This document shows positions 8,952 to 17,537 of a stretch of 64,000 bases of DNA, one piece after another. Made by a program: the position numbers and the translations under genes. Origin of the DNA: Glaciecola sp964195425 (lineage in GTDB: Bacteria; Pseudomonadota; Gammaproteobacteria; Enterobacterales; Alteromonadaceae). The notes beneath the pieces were generated by a model that ran no database searches, had not been told where the DNA came from, and saw only the letters and a list, made by a program, of their open reading frames with translations. The stretch's first letter is position 1. Every line of letters begins with the position of its first letter. The stretch covers positions 62,001-126,000 of the forward strand of contig CAXMOM010000042.1 in the NCBI GenBank assembly GCA_964195425.1. The letters are read 5' to 3'.

Positions 8952-9673
8952 TTGTATATAAAGCGCTGTCTCACATTAGAGCGATATCTTTCGATTTAGA
9001 CGATACTTTATACGACAACATGCCTTATATTTATGAAGCAGAGCGTTGCTTAAGTAAATACATTAACGAGCATTATCCGGTGGCTTCGAGTATTACACCG
9101 ACACAATGGAGAGACATTCGTATTGCAAGCCTCATAGAGCAACCTGAATTACTTAATGACTTAGGCTTGCTGCGAGCTACTATAATGACCAAGGTTTTTT
9201 TGTTGGCTGGTATGCCGAGTCATCTAATATCGCGAGCCGTGACTAATTGCTTTGACTACTTTTACTTTAAACGTAGTGATTTTGAAGTACCTAAGTCTGT
9301 GCATAAAGTTTTAAAAAAGTTATCAAAACGTGTGCCCATAGCCGCGATAACTAATGGTAATGTTAATTGTAAAGCCATAGGCATTGAAAAGTATTTTAGT
9401 TGCATTATCCATGCGAGTCCCAGCCATCCTATGAAACCCGCCCCAGCGATGTTTGAGCATGTATCAGCAAGCTTAAAAATCCCCAGTAAAAATATACTTC
9501 ATGTGGGTGATGATCTTGACAAAGATATTAAAGGTGCCACCGATGCAGGCTACCAAACCGCGTGGTTAGCAGTAAACCGCCCCATGCACATGAGCAATGA
9601 AGATGCTTCTATGCTGCCTCATGTGCAACTAAGCGAACTAAAAGACTTAAACAAACTTATTAAAAGGCGCTAG
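8948..9673 (+). CDS. yigB: HAD-superfamily hydrolase, YigB-like
   Basis: 241 residues with all HAD motifs: SFDLDDTLYDN (nucleophile Asp in DxDxT), AITNGN (motif II), Lys in MKPAPAMF (motif III) and HVGDDLDKD (motif IV). The cap is alpha-helical. E. coli YigB, encoded at the same place after xerC, dephosphorylates FMN to riboflavin. The position supports the same function here, but HAD substrate specificity cannot be read from sequence. It is the last gene of the lysA operon. Confidence 0.85.
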   Translation: MIVYKALSHIRAISFDLDDTLYDNMPYIYEAERCLSKYINEHYPVASSITPTQWRDIRIASLIEQPELLNDLGLLRATIMTKVFLLAGMPSHLISRAVTNCFDYFYFKRSDFEVPKSVHKVLKKLSKRVPIAAITNGNVNCKAIGIEKYFSCIIHASPSHPMKPAPAMFEHVSASLKIPSKNILHVGDDLDKDIKGATDAGYQTAWLAVNRPMHMSNEDASMLPHVQLSELKDLNKLIKRR

Positions 9674-9790
9674 CGACCTACGAAGTTGTTATTGTAACTG
9701 GCGGTTAGTGAAATTATTTTCGCATCAACTCTTTCTTTTAACATAGAGCATTCACGTACTATTAATTATATATAAAAACGGCAGGGATTT

Positions 9791-10669
9791 ATGAGCGACA
9801 AAACATATCAACCACCAAAAGTATGGGCATGGGACAAATCAAGCGGCGGTAAGTTTGCGAATATTAATCGCCCTGTTTCAGGCGCCACTCACGACACAGA
9901 ATTGCCAATAGGCGAGCATCCATTCCAGCTGCACTCATTAGCTACACCGAATGGCGTAAAAGTCACCATTATGTTTGAAGAGTTGCTAGCATTGGGCATA
10001 AAAGACGCTGAATATGACGCCTTCATTGTTAATATTCAAGAAGGTGATCAGTTTGGCAACGACTTTGTCGCCATTAACCCTAACTCTAAAATTCCAGCCT
10101 TGCTTGACCGCAGCGGCGCCAGCCCTGTTAGGATTTTTGAGTCGGGTGCGATACTTATATACTTAGCTGAAAAATTTGGTCACTTTTTACCTGAAGGCTC
10201 GGCTAAACGAGCCGAAGTTATGTCTTGGCTAATGTGGCAAATGGGCAGTGCACCCTTCCTAGGCGGTGGCTTTGGTCACTTTTATGCATATGCGCCAGAG
10301 AAATACGAATACCCTATTAACCGCTATGCAATGGAAGTAAAACGCCAGCTTGATGTACTTGACCAACAGTTGGCTAATAATGAGTATATTGCGGGCGACG
10401 AATACACTATTGCCGATATAGCTATTTGGCCTTGGTACGGCCTGTTAGTGCAAAGCAAGTTATATGAAGCGGGTGAATTTTTAGACGTTGAGAGCTACAC
10501 GAATGTGCTTAGATGGGCAAATCAAATCAGCAACAGAGTCGGTGTTAAACGTGGTCTAATTGTAAATAGAGTATGGGGCGAAGACAACGAGAAGTTGAGC
10601 AATCGCCATAGTGCTAAGGATATTGACGAGGTGTTAGCAACGCCACTAAAAGAGCCAAAAGATGATTAA
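9791..10669 (+). CDS. yghU: YghU-type glutathione S-transferase / disulfide-bond reductase
   Basis: 292 residues, the length of the Nu-class GST YghU. The diagnostic N-terminal block (TYQPPKVWAWDKSSGG, then FANINRPVSGATH) is close to E. coli YghU. NPNSKIPAL, with the cis-proline of the glutathione site, follows, and the C-terminal domain has FLGGGFGHFYAYAP. The E. coli enzyme binds two glutathione molecules and has disulfide-bond reductase activity. It has its own upstream region and probably its own promoter. Confidence 0.93.
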   Translation: MSDKTYQPPKVWAWDKSSGGKFANINRPVSGATHDTELPIGEHPFQLHSLATPNGVKVTIMFEELLALGIKDAEYDAFIVNIQEGDQFGNDFVAINPNSKIPALLDRSGASPVRIFESGAILIYLAEKFGHFLPEGSAKRAEVMSWLMWQMGSAPFLGGGFGHFYAYAPEKYEYPINRYAMEVKRQLDVLDQQLANNEYIAGDEYTIADIAIWPWYGLLVQSKLYEAGEFLDVESYTNVLRWANQISNRVGVKRGLIVNRVWGEDNEKLSNRHSAKDIDEVLATPLKEPKDD

Positions 10670-10684
10670 ACATACTTTTAGATG

Positions 10685-10706
10685 CACATCTTAGGATGTG
10701 TTTCTA
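10685..10706 (+). terminator. possible weak terminator after yghU
   Basis: CACATC and GATGTG form a 6-bp stem with a TTAG loop, followed by a short TTTCT. It lies 16 bases after the yghU stop and well before the chosen cysE start. The U tract is poor, so the call is tentative. Confidence 0.3.
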
Positions 10707-10814
10707 AAACAAGCACCTACAAAACCCGTCCAAATTAACCTTGTTATAAAGTTGGTTGACGCCATATATTGTTCTACACTGCAAATAAGCAAACAAAAAA
10801 TACAAGGCGCATTT

Positions 10815-11624
10815 ATGCCTAATACTATTAGTAGCGAAGCCTTTTGGCTGGCACTTAAACAAGAAGCCAAATCGGTTTCAGCGAAAGAACCCATGCTTGC
10901 AAGCTACTTGCACGCTTGTGTGCAAAATCACCATAATTTTGAAACATCATTGAGCTTCATTTTATCTAACAAGGTAAGCGACGATGTCATGCCGGCTATA
11001 GCGGTAAGTGAAATGTTTAATGAAGCTTACTTGCTCAATCCAGCAATGGTCGAAGCCGCAGTTGCCGATGCACAAGCTATTGTGGCAAGAGATCCGGCGG
11101 TCTCAAGCTATTTACCGGTACTTATTCATTTTAAGGGATTTCAAGCGCTACAAGTACATCGTCTAGCTCACTATTTATGGCAAAACAGCCGTAAAGAACT
11201 CGCCCTGTTTATGCAAAGTCGTAACTCCGAAGTGTTTTCCGTCGACATTCATCCTGCCGCTCAAATTGGCAAAGGTGTAATGTTTGATCACGCTACTGGC
11301 ATTGTTATTGGCGAAACAGCAGTAGTAGAAAATAACGTATCGATTCTGCAAGAGGTAACATTAGGAGGGACCGGCAGCGAGTCGGGCGATCGTCATCCTA
11401 AAGTTCGAGAAGGCGTAATGATTGGGTCAGGCGCTAAGATATTAGGTAATATCGAAATTGGCAGAGGCTCTAAAGTAGGCGCAGGAAGTGTTGTACTAAA
11501 GAGTGTTCCACCTTGCATGACGGTTGTAGGGGTTCCGGCTAAGGTAGTGGGTAAGCCAAACTGCGATATGCCATGCGACTCTATGCTACAAAATGTGTTA
11601 GATGACAAAACACGGGCTGAGTAA
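10815..11624 (+). CDS. cysE: serine O-acetyltransferase
   Basis: Transfers acetyl from acetyl-CoA to L-serine, giving O-acetylserine for cysteine synthesis. The N-terminal alpha-helical SATase domain (about 5-130) is followed by the left-handed beta helix of hexapeptide repeats (from about HPAAQIGKG to GAGSVV) and a C-terminal tail. I chose the ATG at 10815, which has an AAGGCG-like ribosome site and gives 269 residues, close to E. coli CysE (273). A GTG at 10698 is in frame but would add 39 residues with no family match. The tail lacks an obvious terminal Ile for the cysteine-synthase complex (it ends KTRAE). Confidence 0.95.
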   Translation: MPNTISSEAFWLALKQEAKSVSAKEPMLASYLHACVQNHHNFETSLSFILSNKVSDDVMPAIAVSEMFNEAYLLNPAMVEAAVADAQAIVARDPAVSSYLPVLIHFKGFQALQVHRLAHYLWQNSRKELALFMQSRNSEVFSVDIHPAAQIGKGVMFDHATGIVIGETAVVENNVSILQEVTLGGTGSESGDRHPKVREGVMIGSGAKILGNIEIGRGSKVGAGSVVLKSVPPCMTVVGVPAKVVGKPNCDMPCDSMLQNVLDDKTRAE

Positions 11625-11660
11625 ACAACGCTTCCATTTATTCACCTAATTAACATGTTT

Positions 11661-12278
11661 TTACTGGTTCAATTGATTCACATCGTCATTTACGTTTTCA
11701 ATAGCATTTTTGTGCTTTTTGTCGCTTATATTTTTCAAAATTAACTGACTGCCTATTAGCGACAATACACAGTATCCAACAAAGTAATAGAAGCCCTGAC
11801 CTACATTCGATAAGGTTTGGGTACTCATTTCAAAGGCTATTTTCATACCAAAAAATGCGAGTTCATGGGATTCAGTACTTTCAGCATGATTGGTCGATAG
11901 TATCGCCAAGAAAACAGCCACCACAAACACATCTGCCATTGACCATTTACCGACAGTAGCCACAATATTAATAAGTTTATTTTGCTTGGCAACATTGCGC
12001 ATGAAATACACCGCAGTAACAAGTGCAGTTTTGGCAATAGGTATTAGAATCGAAAACGCGAATATTAATATAGACACAAAGTAGCGCTGGTCTCCCCATA
12101 ATTCATCTACGGTGGCTATAATAGACAGTTCTTTATTGACAATTTCGGAGGTAAGCCCGGTTCCCGAGAGGGCAAGAGCCATGTCCATATTCAATACAAA
12201 CATGGGCAAAAGAATGCCCGGTACAAAGCATGCAATTGCAATAATGGTGAGTCCAAAGCCTATATGCTTAAGAATCAT
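11661..12278 (-). CDS. PqiA-like inner-membrane protein
   Basis: 205 residues with about four hydrophobic segments. The pattern (IACFVPGILLPMFVLNMD, later LIPIAKT) matches a single PqiA domain, that is, half of the usual two-domain paraquat-inducible protein A. PqiA/YebS/LetA proteins work with MCE proteins in lipid transport between membranes; no MCE partner is encoded nearby, so the role is open. It overlaps the small upstream gene by four bases and is convergent with cysE. Confidence 0.75.
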   Translation of the reverse strand: MILKHIGFGLTIIAIACFVPGILLPMFVLNMDMALALSGTGLTSEIVNKELSIIATVDELWGDQRYFVSILIFAFSILIPIAKTALVTAVYFMRNVAKQNKLINIVATVGKWSMADVFVVAVFLAILSTNHAESTESHELAFFGMKIAFEMSTQTLSNVGQGFYYFVGYCVLSLIGSQLILKNISDKKHKNAIENVNDDVNQLNQ

Positions 12279-12460
12279 TTAGTCGTCTTAATCAGATGAA
12301 GGCCGAGGTTGGTGCGGATTTTTTGATTCATTTTTTTTAGTCTTTTTTCTCGTTGTTTTTTAAGCAAAACCCGAATGTTGGCGGCGCTTTTATTTTTAGA
12401 TGATTGAGTTAGTGCTTCTGCATCAAAGTCGTCTAATTTAACACGATTGTCTTTGCCCAT
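12275..12460 (-). CDS. small basic protein upstream of the PqiA-like gene
   Basis: About 61 residues from the ATG at 12460 (a TTG at 12499 would add 13). It is highly basic and rich in Lys/Arg (LLKKQREKRLKKMNQKIRTN), with no membrane helix or signal peptide. It overlaps the PqiA-like gene by four bases, so it is co-translated with it. I do not recognise a family. Confidence 0.6.
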   Translation of the reverse strand: MGKDNRVKLDDFDAEALTQSSKNKSAANIRVLLKKQREKRLKKMNQKIRTNLGLHLIKTTK

Positions 12461-12532
12461 GACACTTATCTGCAGTAATAAAGATCTACTTTTGGTCAAT
12501 CATGTATCCCTAAAATATAAATGAATGAATCA

Positions 12533-12556
12533 AATAATTGAATAATTGAATAATTT
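12533..12556. repeat. short AT-rich tandem repeat
   Basis: Three copies of an eight-base unit (AATAATTG, AATAATTG, AATAATTT) in the 230-base gap between two divergent genes. This is probably promoter-proximal AT-rich DNA; no function can be assigned. Confidence 0.6.
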
Positions 12557-12730
12557 TGCTCTAAAAACCATATTTTATATCCTAAAAAGATATACTATCC
12601 AGAAGGTTGCCAAACAGTGCGAAACTTAGTGAAACACTCAGTAAAAAAGCCCATAAATTAGGTAATATTAACCATTCAAATCAAACCATTACTACCCATT
12701 TACTTGCATTAAGCTTAAAAGGAAGCCAAA

Positions 12731-13342
12731 TTGAATATTGATTTATCGAAGATGACTAGCACCAACATTTACCATTTAATGACGCAAACTATTATTCCTC
12801 GCCCTATTGCCTGGGCATTAACAGAAAATAGTAACGGCAGTATGAATTTGGCCCCTTTCTCATATTTTAATGCTGTATGTTCAGACCCTCCTTTGTGTAT
12901 GTTGTCGATGGGTAAAAAGCCAGATGGTTCGTTTAAAGACACTGCTACCAACTTAGTTGAAGGGGCTTACTGCGTAATCCATATTGCCCATGTACAGCAA
13001 GCTGACATGGTAACCGCGACAGCCGCCACGCTGCAATATGGAACTAGTGAGGTGACCAACAACGACATTACCTTAGTTGAACACGAAGGTTGGCCACTAA
13101 AACGGATAGCTGACTGCCCTATTGCTTATCTATGTAAAGTGCATAGTACAAGCCAAATTGGGAATGTGCAGCAACAGCTGGTTTTTGCAGAGGCAATCGC
13201 TCTATATGTTGACGACAAGGTAATATCTGAACGTAACGATCGCCTGTATGTAGATGCCTTGGCGGTAAACCCCCTGGCTAGATTGGGTGCAAATCAATAT
13301 GCAAGTTTAGGTGAAGTAATTAGTAAAAGTCGTCCAAAGTAG
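12731..13342 (+). CDS. flavin reductase-like (flavoredoxin) family protein
   Basis: 203 residues from a TTG start that follows an AAAAGGAAG ribosome site. IIPRPIAWALTEN, NLAPFSYFNAVCSDPP and MGKKPDGSFKDT are typical of the FMN-binding split-barrel flavin reductase/flavoredoxin family. Members bind FMN and reduce flavins or act as electron carriers. No partner oxygenase is encoded next to it, so the specific role is unknown. A palindrome follows the gene. Confidence 0.85.
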   Translation: MNIDLSKMTSTNIYHLMTQTIIPRPIAWALTENSNGSMNLAPFSYFNAVCSDPPLCMLSMGKKPDGSFKDTATNLVEGAYCVIHIAHVQQADMVTATAATLQYGTSEVTNNDITLVEHEGWPLKRIADCPIAYLCKVHSTSQIGNVQQQLVFAEAIALYVDDKVISERNDRLYVDALAVNPLARLGANQYASLGEVISKSRPK

Positions 13343-13364
13343 AACGCCCTACCCCGTCCATTGC

Positions 13365-13382
13365 GCTAAAACATGTTTTAGC
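13365..13382. terminator. 18-bp perfect palindrome, possible terminator
   Basis: GCTAAAACA and its exact complement TGTTTTAGC lie back to back 23 bases after the flavin reductase stop, followed by TGCTTTTA. It could fold as a weak terminator or act as a protein site. The lack of a loop and of a clean U tract leaves this open. Confidence 0.35.
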
Positions 13383-13445
13383 TGCTTTTACCTTCGCTTT
13401 CAGGAAATAAAAAAGTGGGTGCAGGTTTTACCAATACATTAATTA

Positions 13446-13461
13446 CTGTATAAATAGACAG
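13446..13461 (+). promoter_or_regulatory. LexA (SOS) box upstream of uvrD
   Basis: CTGT-ATAAATAG-ACAG matches the gammaproteobacterial LexA consensus CTGT-N8-ACAG with all eight conserved bases, and lies 85 bases before the uvrD start. E. coli uvrD is SOS-controlled, so LexA repression here is expected. Confidence 0.85.
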
Positions 13462-13546
13462 CTTTTTTGTGGTTTTTTTGATATATTTAGCATAATTGAG
13501 TAAAACGTTTTTAAACAAACGAACACGTAAACATAAAGGTTATTGA

Positions 13547-15715
13547 ATGGATGTATCACTGCTTCTTGATGAACTAAACGACAAACAGCGTGAGGCTGTA
13601 GGTGCACCCAATCAAAACATGCTAATACTGGCTGGCGCAGGAAGTGGTAAAACCCGTGTGCTGGTGCATAGAATCGCCTGGCTTATTGAGGTTGAGCATA
13701 TTTCGCCCTATGGTGTGTTGGCAGTAACCTTCACTAACAAAGCCGCCAAAGAAATGCGCTCTCGAGTTGAAAAACTGATGGGTAATTCACTCAAAAATAT
13801 GTGGATGGGTACCTTCCACGGCTTAGCTCACCGGCTGCTAAGGCTGCACTATGAAGAAGCGAAGCTACCACAAAACTTCACTATTTTAGACAGCGACGAC
13901 CAGTATCGATTAGTAAAACGACTTATTAAGGCACTAAATTTAGACGAAAAACATTGGCCGCCAAAACAAGTGCAGTGGTATATAAATGGGAACAAAGACG
14001 AAGGCCTTCGCGCAGCGCAAGTAGAAACCTTTGACGACCCAACTCAAAAGAAAATGCGCGATATCTATAAAGCATATGAAGATGCCTGCCAACGCTCTGG
14101 TTTAGTCGACTTTGCTGAACTATTGCTGCGTTGTTTTGAAACTATTCGCGATAATGAATCACTGAAAAAACATTACCAGAAGCGTTTTCGCGCTATATTA
14201 GTAGACGAATTTCAAGACACCAACAACATTCAATACGCATGGCTTAAGTTACTCACAACCAAAGATAACAATATGATGATTGTAGGCGACGACGATCAAT
14301 CCATATACGGTTGGCGCGGTGCGAATGTTGAAAATATTTCGCATTTCTTAAAAGACTTTCCAAATTCGCATACCGTGCGTCTTGAACAAAATTATCGCTC
14401 TACTAGTAATATATTGAGTGCGGCAAATGCAGTGATTAGTAATAACAGCGGCCGCTTGGGGAAAGAGCTTTGGACGAAGGGCGAGGAAGGAAAAAAAATT
14501 GCCCTATATGCAGGTTTTAATGAAGTAGACGAAGCGCGCTTTATTGTGTCGCGCATTAAAGATTTTCACGAACAAGGTGCAAGTTTAACTGAATGCGCCA
14601 TTTTGTATCGCAATAACGCGCAATCACGTGTACTTGAAGAAGCCTTGCTGCATCAACGTATGCCATACCGAATATATGGCGGATTACGATTCTTCGAGCG
14701 CCAAGAAATTAAAGATGCCTTAAGCTATTTACGCTTAATTAGTAATCCTGTCGACGACGCTGCGTTTGAACGCGTTGTGAATACGCCAGCTAGGGGTTTA
14801 GGCGACAAAACCTTAGGCATCATTCGTGAATTCGCGCGTGAGCAAGATAAATCGATGTGGGATGCCGGCCATGCAATGCTTAACGAGAAGCGTTTATCAG
14901 GACGCGCCGCAAAAGCCCTTGCTAGCTTTTTTGAAACCTTAGATAAGCTTGCTAAAGAAACCTACGAGATGGTTTTATTTGAGCAGGCAGATACCGTTAT
15001 TAAAGGCTCTGGTTTATACGCAATGTATCAAGCTGAGAAAGGCGACAAGGCCCAGGCAAGAATAGAAAACTTACAAGAACTAGTGACCGCCGTTAAACAG
15101 TTTGAAATTCCAGACGATATCGAAGAAATGACACCTTTAGCCGCTTTTTTAGCCCACGCTAGTTTAGAAGCCGGTGAAGCTCAGGCCGATGTCGACCAAG
15201 ATGCAGTGCAGCTAATGACTATTCACAGTTCAAAAGGGCTTGAATTTCCATTGGTGGTGTTAGCCGGTGTTGAAGAAGGTATGTTTCCTAGCAACATGAG
15301 CAATGAAGAACCCGATCGCCTCGAAGAAGAACGTCGATTAGCATACGTAGGCATGACCCGCGCCATGCAACAGCTAGTAATTACTTACGCAGAAACTCGC
15401 CGTTTATATGGTCAAGACAAATACCATACAATATCGCGTTTTGTAAGAGAGATTCCGAGCGACTTTATTGAAGAAATACGTCTAAGATCACAAGTTGCCC
15501 AGCCTGTATACAACCGCTTTAGTGGCCAAGCTTCACATACTTCATTTGTAGACAGTGGCTATTCCTTGGGACAGCGCGTAATGCATGCGAAATTTGGTGA
15601 GGGCACAGTATTGAACTATGAGGGAAGCGGTGAACATGGTCGTGTGCAAGTACACTTCGATGATATTGGCAGTAAGTGGCTTATGCTTGCATATGCCAAA
15701 TTAGAAAGGTGTTGA
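13547..15715 (+). CDS. uvrD: DNA helicase II UvrD
   Basis: 722 residues, full length for UvrD. A superfamily 1A 3'-5' helicase used in nucleotide excision repair and methyl-directed mismatch repair. Motifs in order: Walker A AGAGSGKTR (about 30), DEFQDTN (motif II), GDDDQSIYGWRGA (motif III), LEQNYRS (IV), TIHSSKGLEF (V) and AYVGMTRA (VI). The C-terminus carries the Tudor-like RNA-polymerase-binding segment (VMHAKFGEG to KWLMLAYAKL). It has its own promoter region with a LexA box. Confidence 0.97.
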   Translation: MDVSLLLDELNDKQREAVGAPNQNMLILAGAGSGKTRVLVHRIAWLIEVEHISPYGVLAVTFTNKAAKEMRSRVEKLMGNSLKNMWMGTFHGLAHRLLRLHYEEAKLPQNFTILDSDDQYRLVKRLIKALNLDEKHWPPKQVQWYINGNKDEGLRAAQVETFDDPTQKKMRDIYKAYEDACQRSGLVDFAELLLRCFETIRDNESLKKHYQKRFRAILVDEFQDTNNIQYAWLKLLTTKDNNMMIVGDDDQSIYGWRGANVENISHFLKDFPNSHTVRLEQNYRSTSNILSAANAVISNNSGRLGKELWTKGEEGKKIALYAGFNEVDEARFIVSRIKDFHEQGASLTECAILYRNNAQSRVLEEALLHQRMPYRIYGGLRFFERQEIKDALSYLRLISNPVDDAAFERVVNTPARGLGDKTLGIIREFAREQDKSMWDAGHAMLNEKRLSGRAAKALASFFETLDKLAKETYEMVLFEQADTVIKGSGLYAMYQAEKGDKAQARIENLQELVTAVKQFEIPDDIEEMTPLAAFLAHASLEAGEAQADVDQDAVQLMTIHSSKGLEFPLVVLAGVEEGMFPSNMSNEEPDRLEEERRLAYVGMTRAMQQLVITYAETRRLYGQDKYHTISRFVREIPSDFIEEIRLRSQVAQPVYNRFSGQASHTSFVDSGYSLGQRVMHAKFGEGTVLNYEGSGEHGRVQVHFDDIGSKWLMLAYAKLERC

Positions 15716-15738
15716 GCGTAATTTTGACGACGCGGTGT

Positions 15739-16224
15739 TTAAGCAATATTACTTATTCGATAATTTTTCTTGTGTTGAGCGTTTCCAATTTCAAACTCAT
15801 CGTCAACAAATTTTCCCAGTAACTGTTTCCCCAATGGGGATGACTGTGTAATCACAAAGATCGTACGTTCTTCAAATACAAATTTGAGACCGCCTGATAC
15901 CGGCGCTAAAAATAGCGACAGTGGTTTGTCGTCCTGATCGATCAATATAACTGAAGCACCAACTACTATCGCATCACTTAGCGAGTAGTCCAGCGCTGTT
16001 AGATTTTGAATCGTATCCAAATCAGTACGACATTCTGATGCACGCTTGGCGTGCCCCTCTGCTAAATAAGCAGCTTCTAATGCAAGTGTATCGTATTTGT
16101 TTTCTGCAATGTTTGCTTTATCAGTCGCTGTCGAATGCGCTCTTTTTGCAGCAGTCAAAGCAATTTGATAGGTCGCTTCAAGTTCCAGTATCAAATGGTC
16201 AATTAATTTTCTTTTATAATGCAT
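15739..16224 (-). CDS. GreA/GreB-like transcription factor family protein
   Basis: 161 residues. The N-terminal half is a predicted helical pair (about 8-70) in the style of the Gre coiled coil. The C-terminal part, with VVGASVILIDQDDKP and then ITQSSPLGKQLLGKFVDDEFEI, matches the FKBP-like GreA/GreB C-terminal domain, whose SPLGxALLGK motif is diagnostic. Such shortened Gre relatives (compare Rnk) bind RNA polymerase near the secondary channel. Whether the two acidic tip residues needed for transcript cleavage are present is unclear, so it may compete with Gre factors rather than rescue stalled polymerase. It is convergent with uvrD. Confidence 0.7.
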   Translation of the reverse strand: MHYKRKLIDHLILELEATYQIALTAAKRAHSTATDKANIAENKYDTLALEAAYLAEGHAKRASECRTDLDTIQNLTALDYSLSDAIVVGASVILIDQDDKPLSLFLAPVSGGLKFVFEERTIFVITQSSPLGKQLLGKFVDDEFEIGNAQHKKNYRISNIA

Positions 16225-16453
16225 AGCGCTCTCAAGACTCGTAACGTAAGTTAAATAATTGACTGTTTCAAAAACGCTGTAAAGTAAAAAATCAATCCAT
16301 TATCTATTTATTGTGACTCATTCAAGTATTGTATCAAAAAACTTGTCCATTGCTGTATGGACGTTATAGCGATTGCTCTGAATTGAGAGGTCATGAGTAC
16401 TGTTTTTGAACTCGGTGTATTCCACGTCATTGTTTAAACAATTAAACACGTTT
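16225..16453. other. intergenic stretch, no gene seen
   Basis: About 230 bases upstream of the minus-strand Gre-like gene, so it should hold that gene's promoter. It contains a 14-bp palindrome (ATTGTTTAAACAAT at 16429-16442). I see no gene or RNA in it. Confidence 0.4.
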
Positions 16454-16552
16454 ATGCACAATAGACCACATCCTTCGTCTATTCAACAGGCGTTGATATT
16501 ATTAGGTTTAGGGTCAGTTAATTCACTACTGGAACAATTTGATGAGAAATAG
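16454..16552 (+). CDS. possible 32-residue ORF
   Basis: ATG at 16454 to TAG at 16550. The product (starting MHNRPHPSSIQQALILLGLG) has protein-like composition, but there is no clear ribosome site and no recognised family. It overlaps the next small ORF by 11 bases in another frame. It could be a small protein or a remnant. Confidence 0.25.
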   Translation: MHNRPHPSSIQQALILLGLGSVNSLLEQFDEK

Positions 16553-16700
16553 GATTCGACTGCAGATTGTATTAGGTGAGCTTAACGCTAGCAAAGTAGC
16601 CAAGATTGAAATCAACACGTATGTTGACTTACATTCATTGTCCAGACAAGTTAAACGCCGAAAAGTATTCGGCGGTGAGGGATTGCATAAAGTTGTTTAG
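16542..16700 (+). CDS. possible 52-residue basic ORF
   Basis: ATG at 16542 to TAG at 16698. The product is basic (VKRRKVFGGEGLHKVV at the end) and has no recognised family. It ends exactly where a large hairpin begins, which favours a real transcript ending here, but there is no strong ribosome site. Low confidence; it may be the tail of a decayed gene. Confidence 0.3.
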   Translation: MRNRIRLQIVLGELNASKVAKIEINTYVDLHSLSRQVKRRKVFGGEGLHKVV

Positions 16701-16732
16701 CACATAAAAAAACGAATGGTCTTTTTATGTGC
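16700..16732. terminator. bidirectional hairpin between convergent genes
   Basis: Perfect 11-bp arms GCACATAAAAA and TTTTTATGTGC with an 11-base loop. It begins at the stop codon of the small plus-strand ORF and lies 11 bases beyond the stop of the minus-strand malate-synthase-like gene. A/T-rich arms supply U-rich stretches; a shared terminator is the simplest reading. Confidence 0.5.
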
Positions 16733-16743
16733 TTGGTCGACCA

Positions 16744-17196
16744 TTATTCCACGAAGTAGTCTTCACCTGCAGCAGAATTAAAATCGCATTGGCTGGGAAA
16801 TTCAATTTGAATATCCGTCCCGCGTTGGTTTGTATTGTTATGAGCATTGAGAATAACCTCAATGTGAGTATTGTTTTCTTTTAGCACTATTGATTCAGGT
16901 GAATCTTTGTAGCCCAAAAAGGCGACGAACTGTTTTGGCTGTGCTAAGCCACAATGACTTCCGTCTGCAAAAAATGCCATTACGTGACAAAAATAAATAA
17001 CATATTGTTTTACGTCTTTATGTGAACCATCTTGTAAAGTAAAATACTGGTCCAGCATTTCATATGGATTACGGTAACTTTCAAGCACACTAGAATTGAT
17101 CTTTGGACTCATTTTGACAACAGATAGAACCGGCTCTGCTGCAAGCGATTGTGTTTGAATGTAACGACGATTAATATCAGCTATTGGCATGTTCAT
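16744..17196 (-). CDS. orphan protein resembling an inner domain of malate synthase G
   Basis: 150 residues. Residues about 50-130 (DGSHKDVKQY, ADGSHCGLAQPKQFVAFLGY, SPESIVLKENNTHIEV) align by eye with the part of malate synthase G that has a 'TPAQFVGYRGD...ILLKNNGLHIEL' pattern, just before its catalytic region. The TIM-barrel catalytic residues are absent, so it cannot be a malate synthase. The N-terminal 45 residues are unlike anything I know. The frame is intact and a hairpin follows the stop, so it looks like a free-standing gene, either a relic or a domain put to another use. Confidence 0.6.
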   Translation of the reverse strand: MNMPIADINRRYIQTQSLAAEPVLSVVKMSPKINSSVLESYRNPYEMLDQYFTLQDGSHKDVKQYVIYFCHVMAFFADGSHCGLAQPKQFVAFLGYKDSPESIVLKENNTHIEVILNAHNNTNQRGTDIQIEFPSQCDFNSAAGEDYFVE

Positions 17197-17537
17197 AATG
17201 TATTCTCCAGTGTGTCTTAATTTAAGTTTTACGTGTTGTGAAGATGTAAACGCTTATGTAACTTATTAAAGAGAGCAACCCAACCTGCTTGTTTAAATGT
17301 CCTTTGCTATCTCTGTAAAACACTATAACGCAAATTATTGATTAATTTCACAAAGGAAATTTTACATAGTGAACTTCACAAAAAAGTAAGGGGTAATAAA
17401 ACCCCAGTAGATATTTTATGAATCAAACATTCATCGCGAAAGTTAGTACAAACGCTACCTTTCCCCCAACTCTATTCAGAGCTACACTAAGAAACGCATA
17501 AATTTTAAGCAAACCTAGAAATGCCAGTCACACAATT
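17197..17537. other. intergenic region, no gene seen
   Basis: About 340 bases, A+T-rich. It must hold the promoter of the minus-strand malate-synthase-like gene and once held that of the diguanylate cyclase remnant. No repeat, RNA or ORF of note. Confidence 0.5.

Noticed and set aside
10698..10814. N-terminal extension of cysE from a GTG
   Set aside because: The 39 extra residues have no family match, overlap a hairpin, and the ATG at 10815 has a ribosome site and gives the usual length.
11661..12460. PqiABC lipid-transport operon
   Set aside because: Only a single PqiA domain and a small basic protein are present; no MCE protein (PqiB) or lipoprotein (PqiC) gene lies beside them.
16429..16442. 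14-bp palindrome ATTGTTTAAACAAT
   Set aside because: AT-only-rich palindromes of this length arise by chance and it matches no operator I know.
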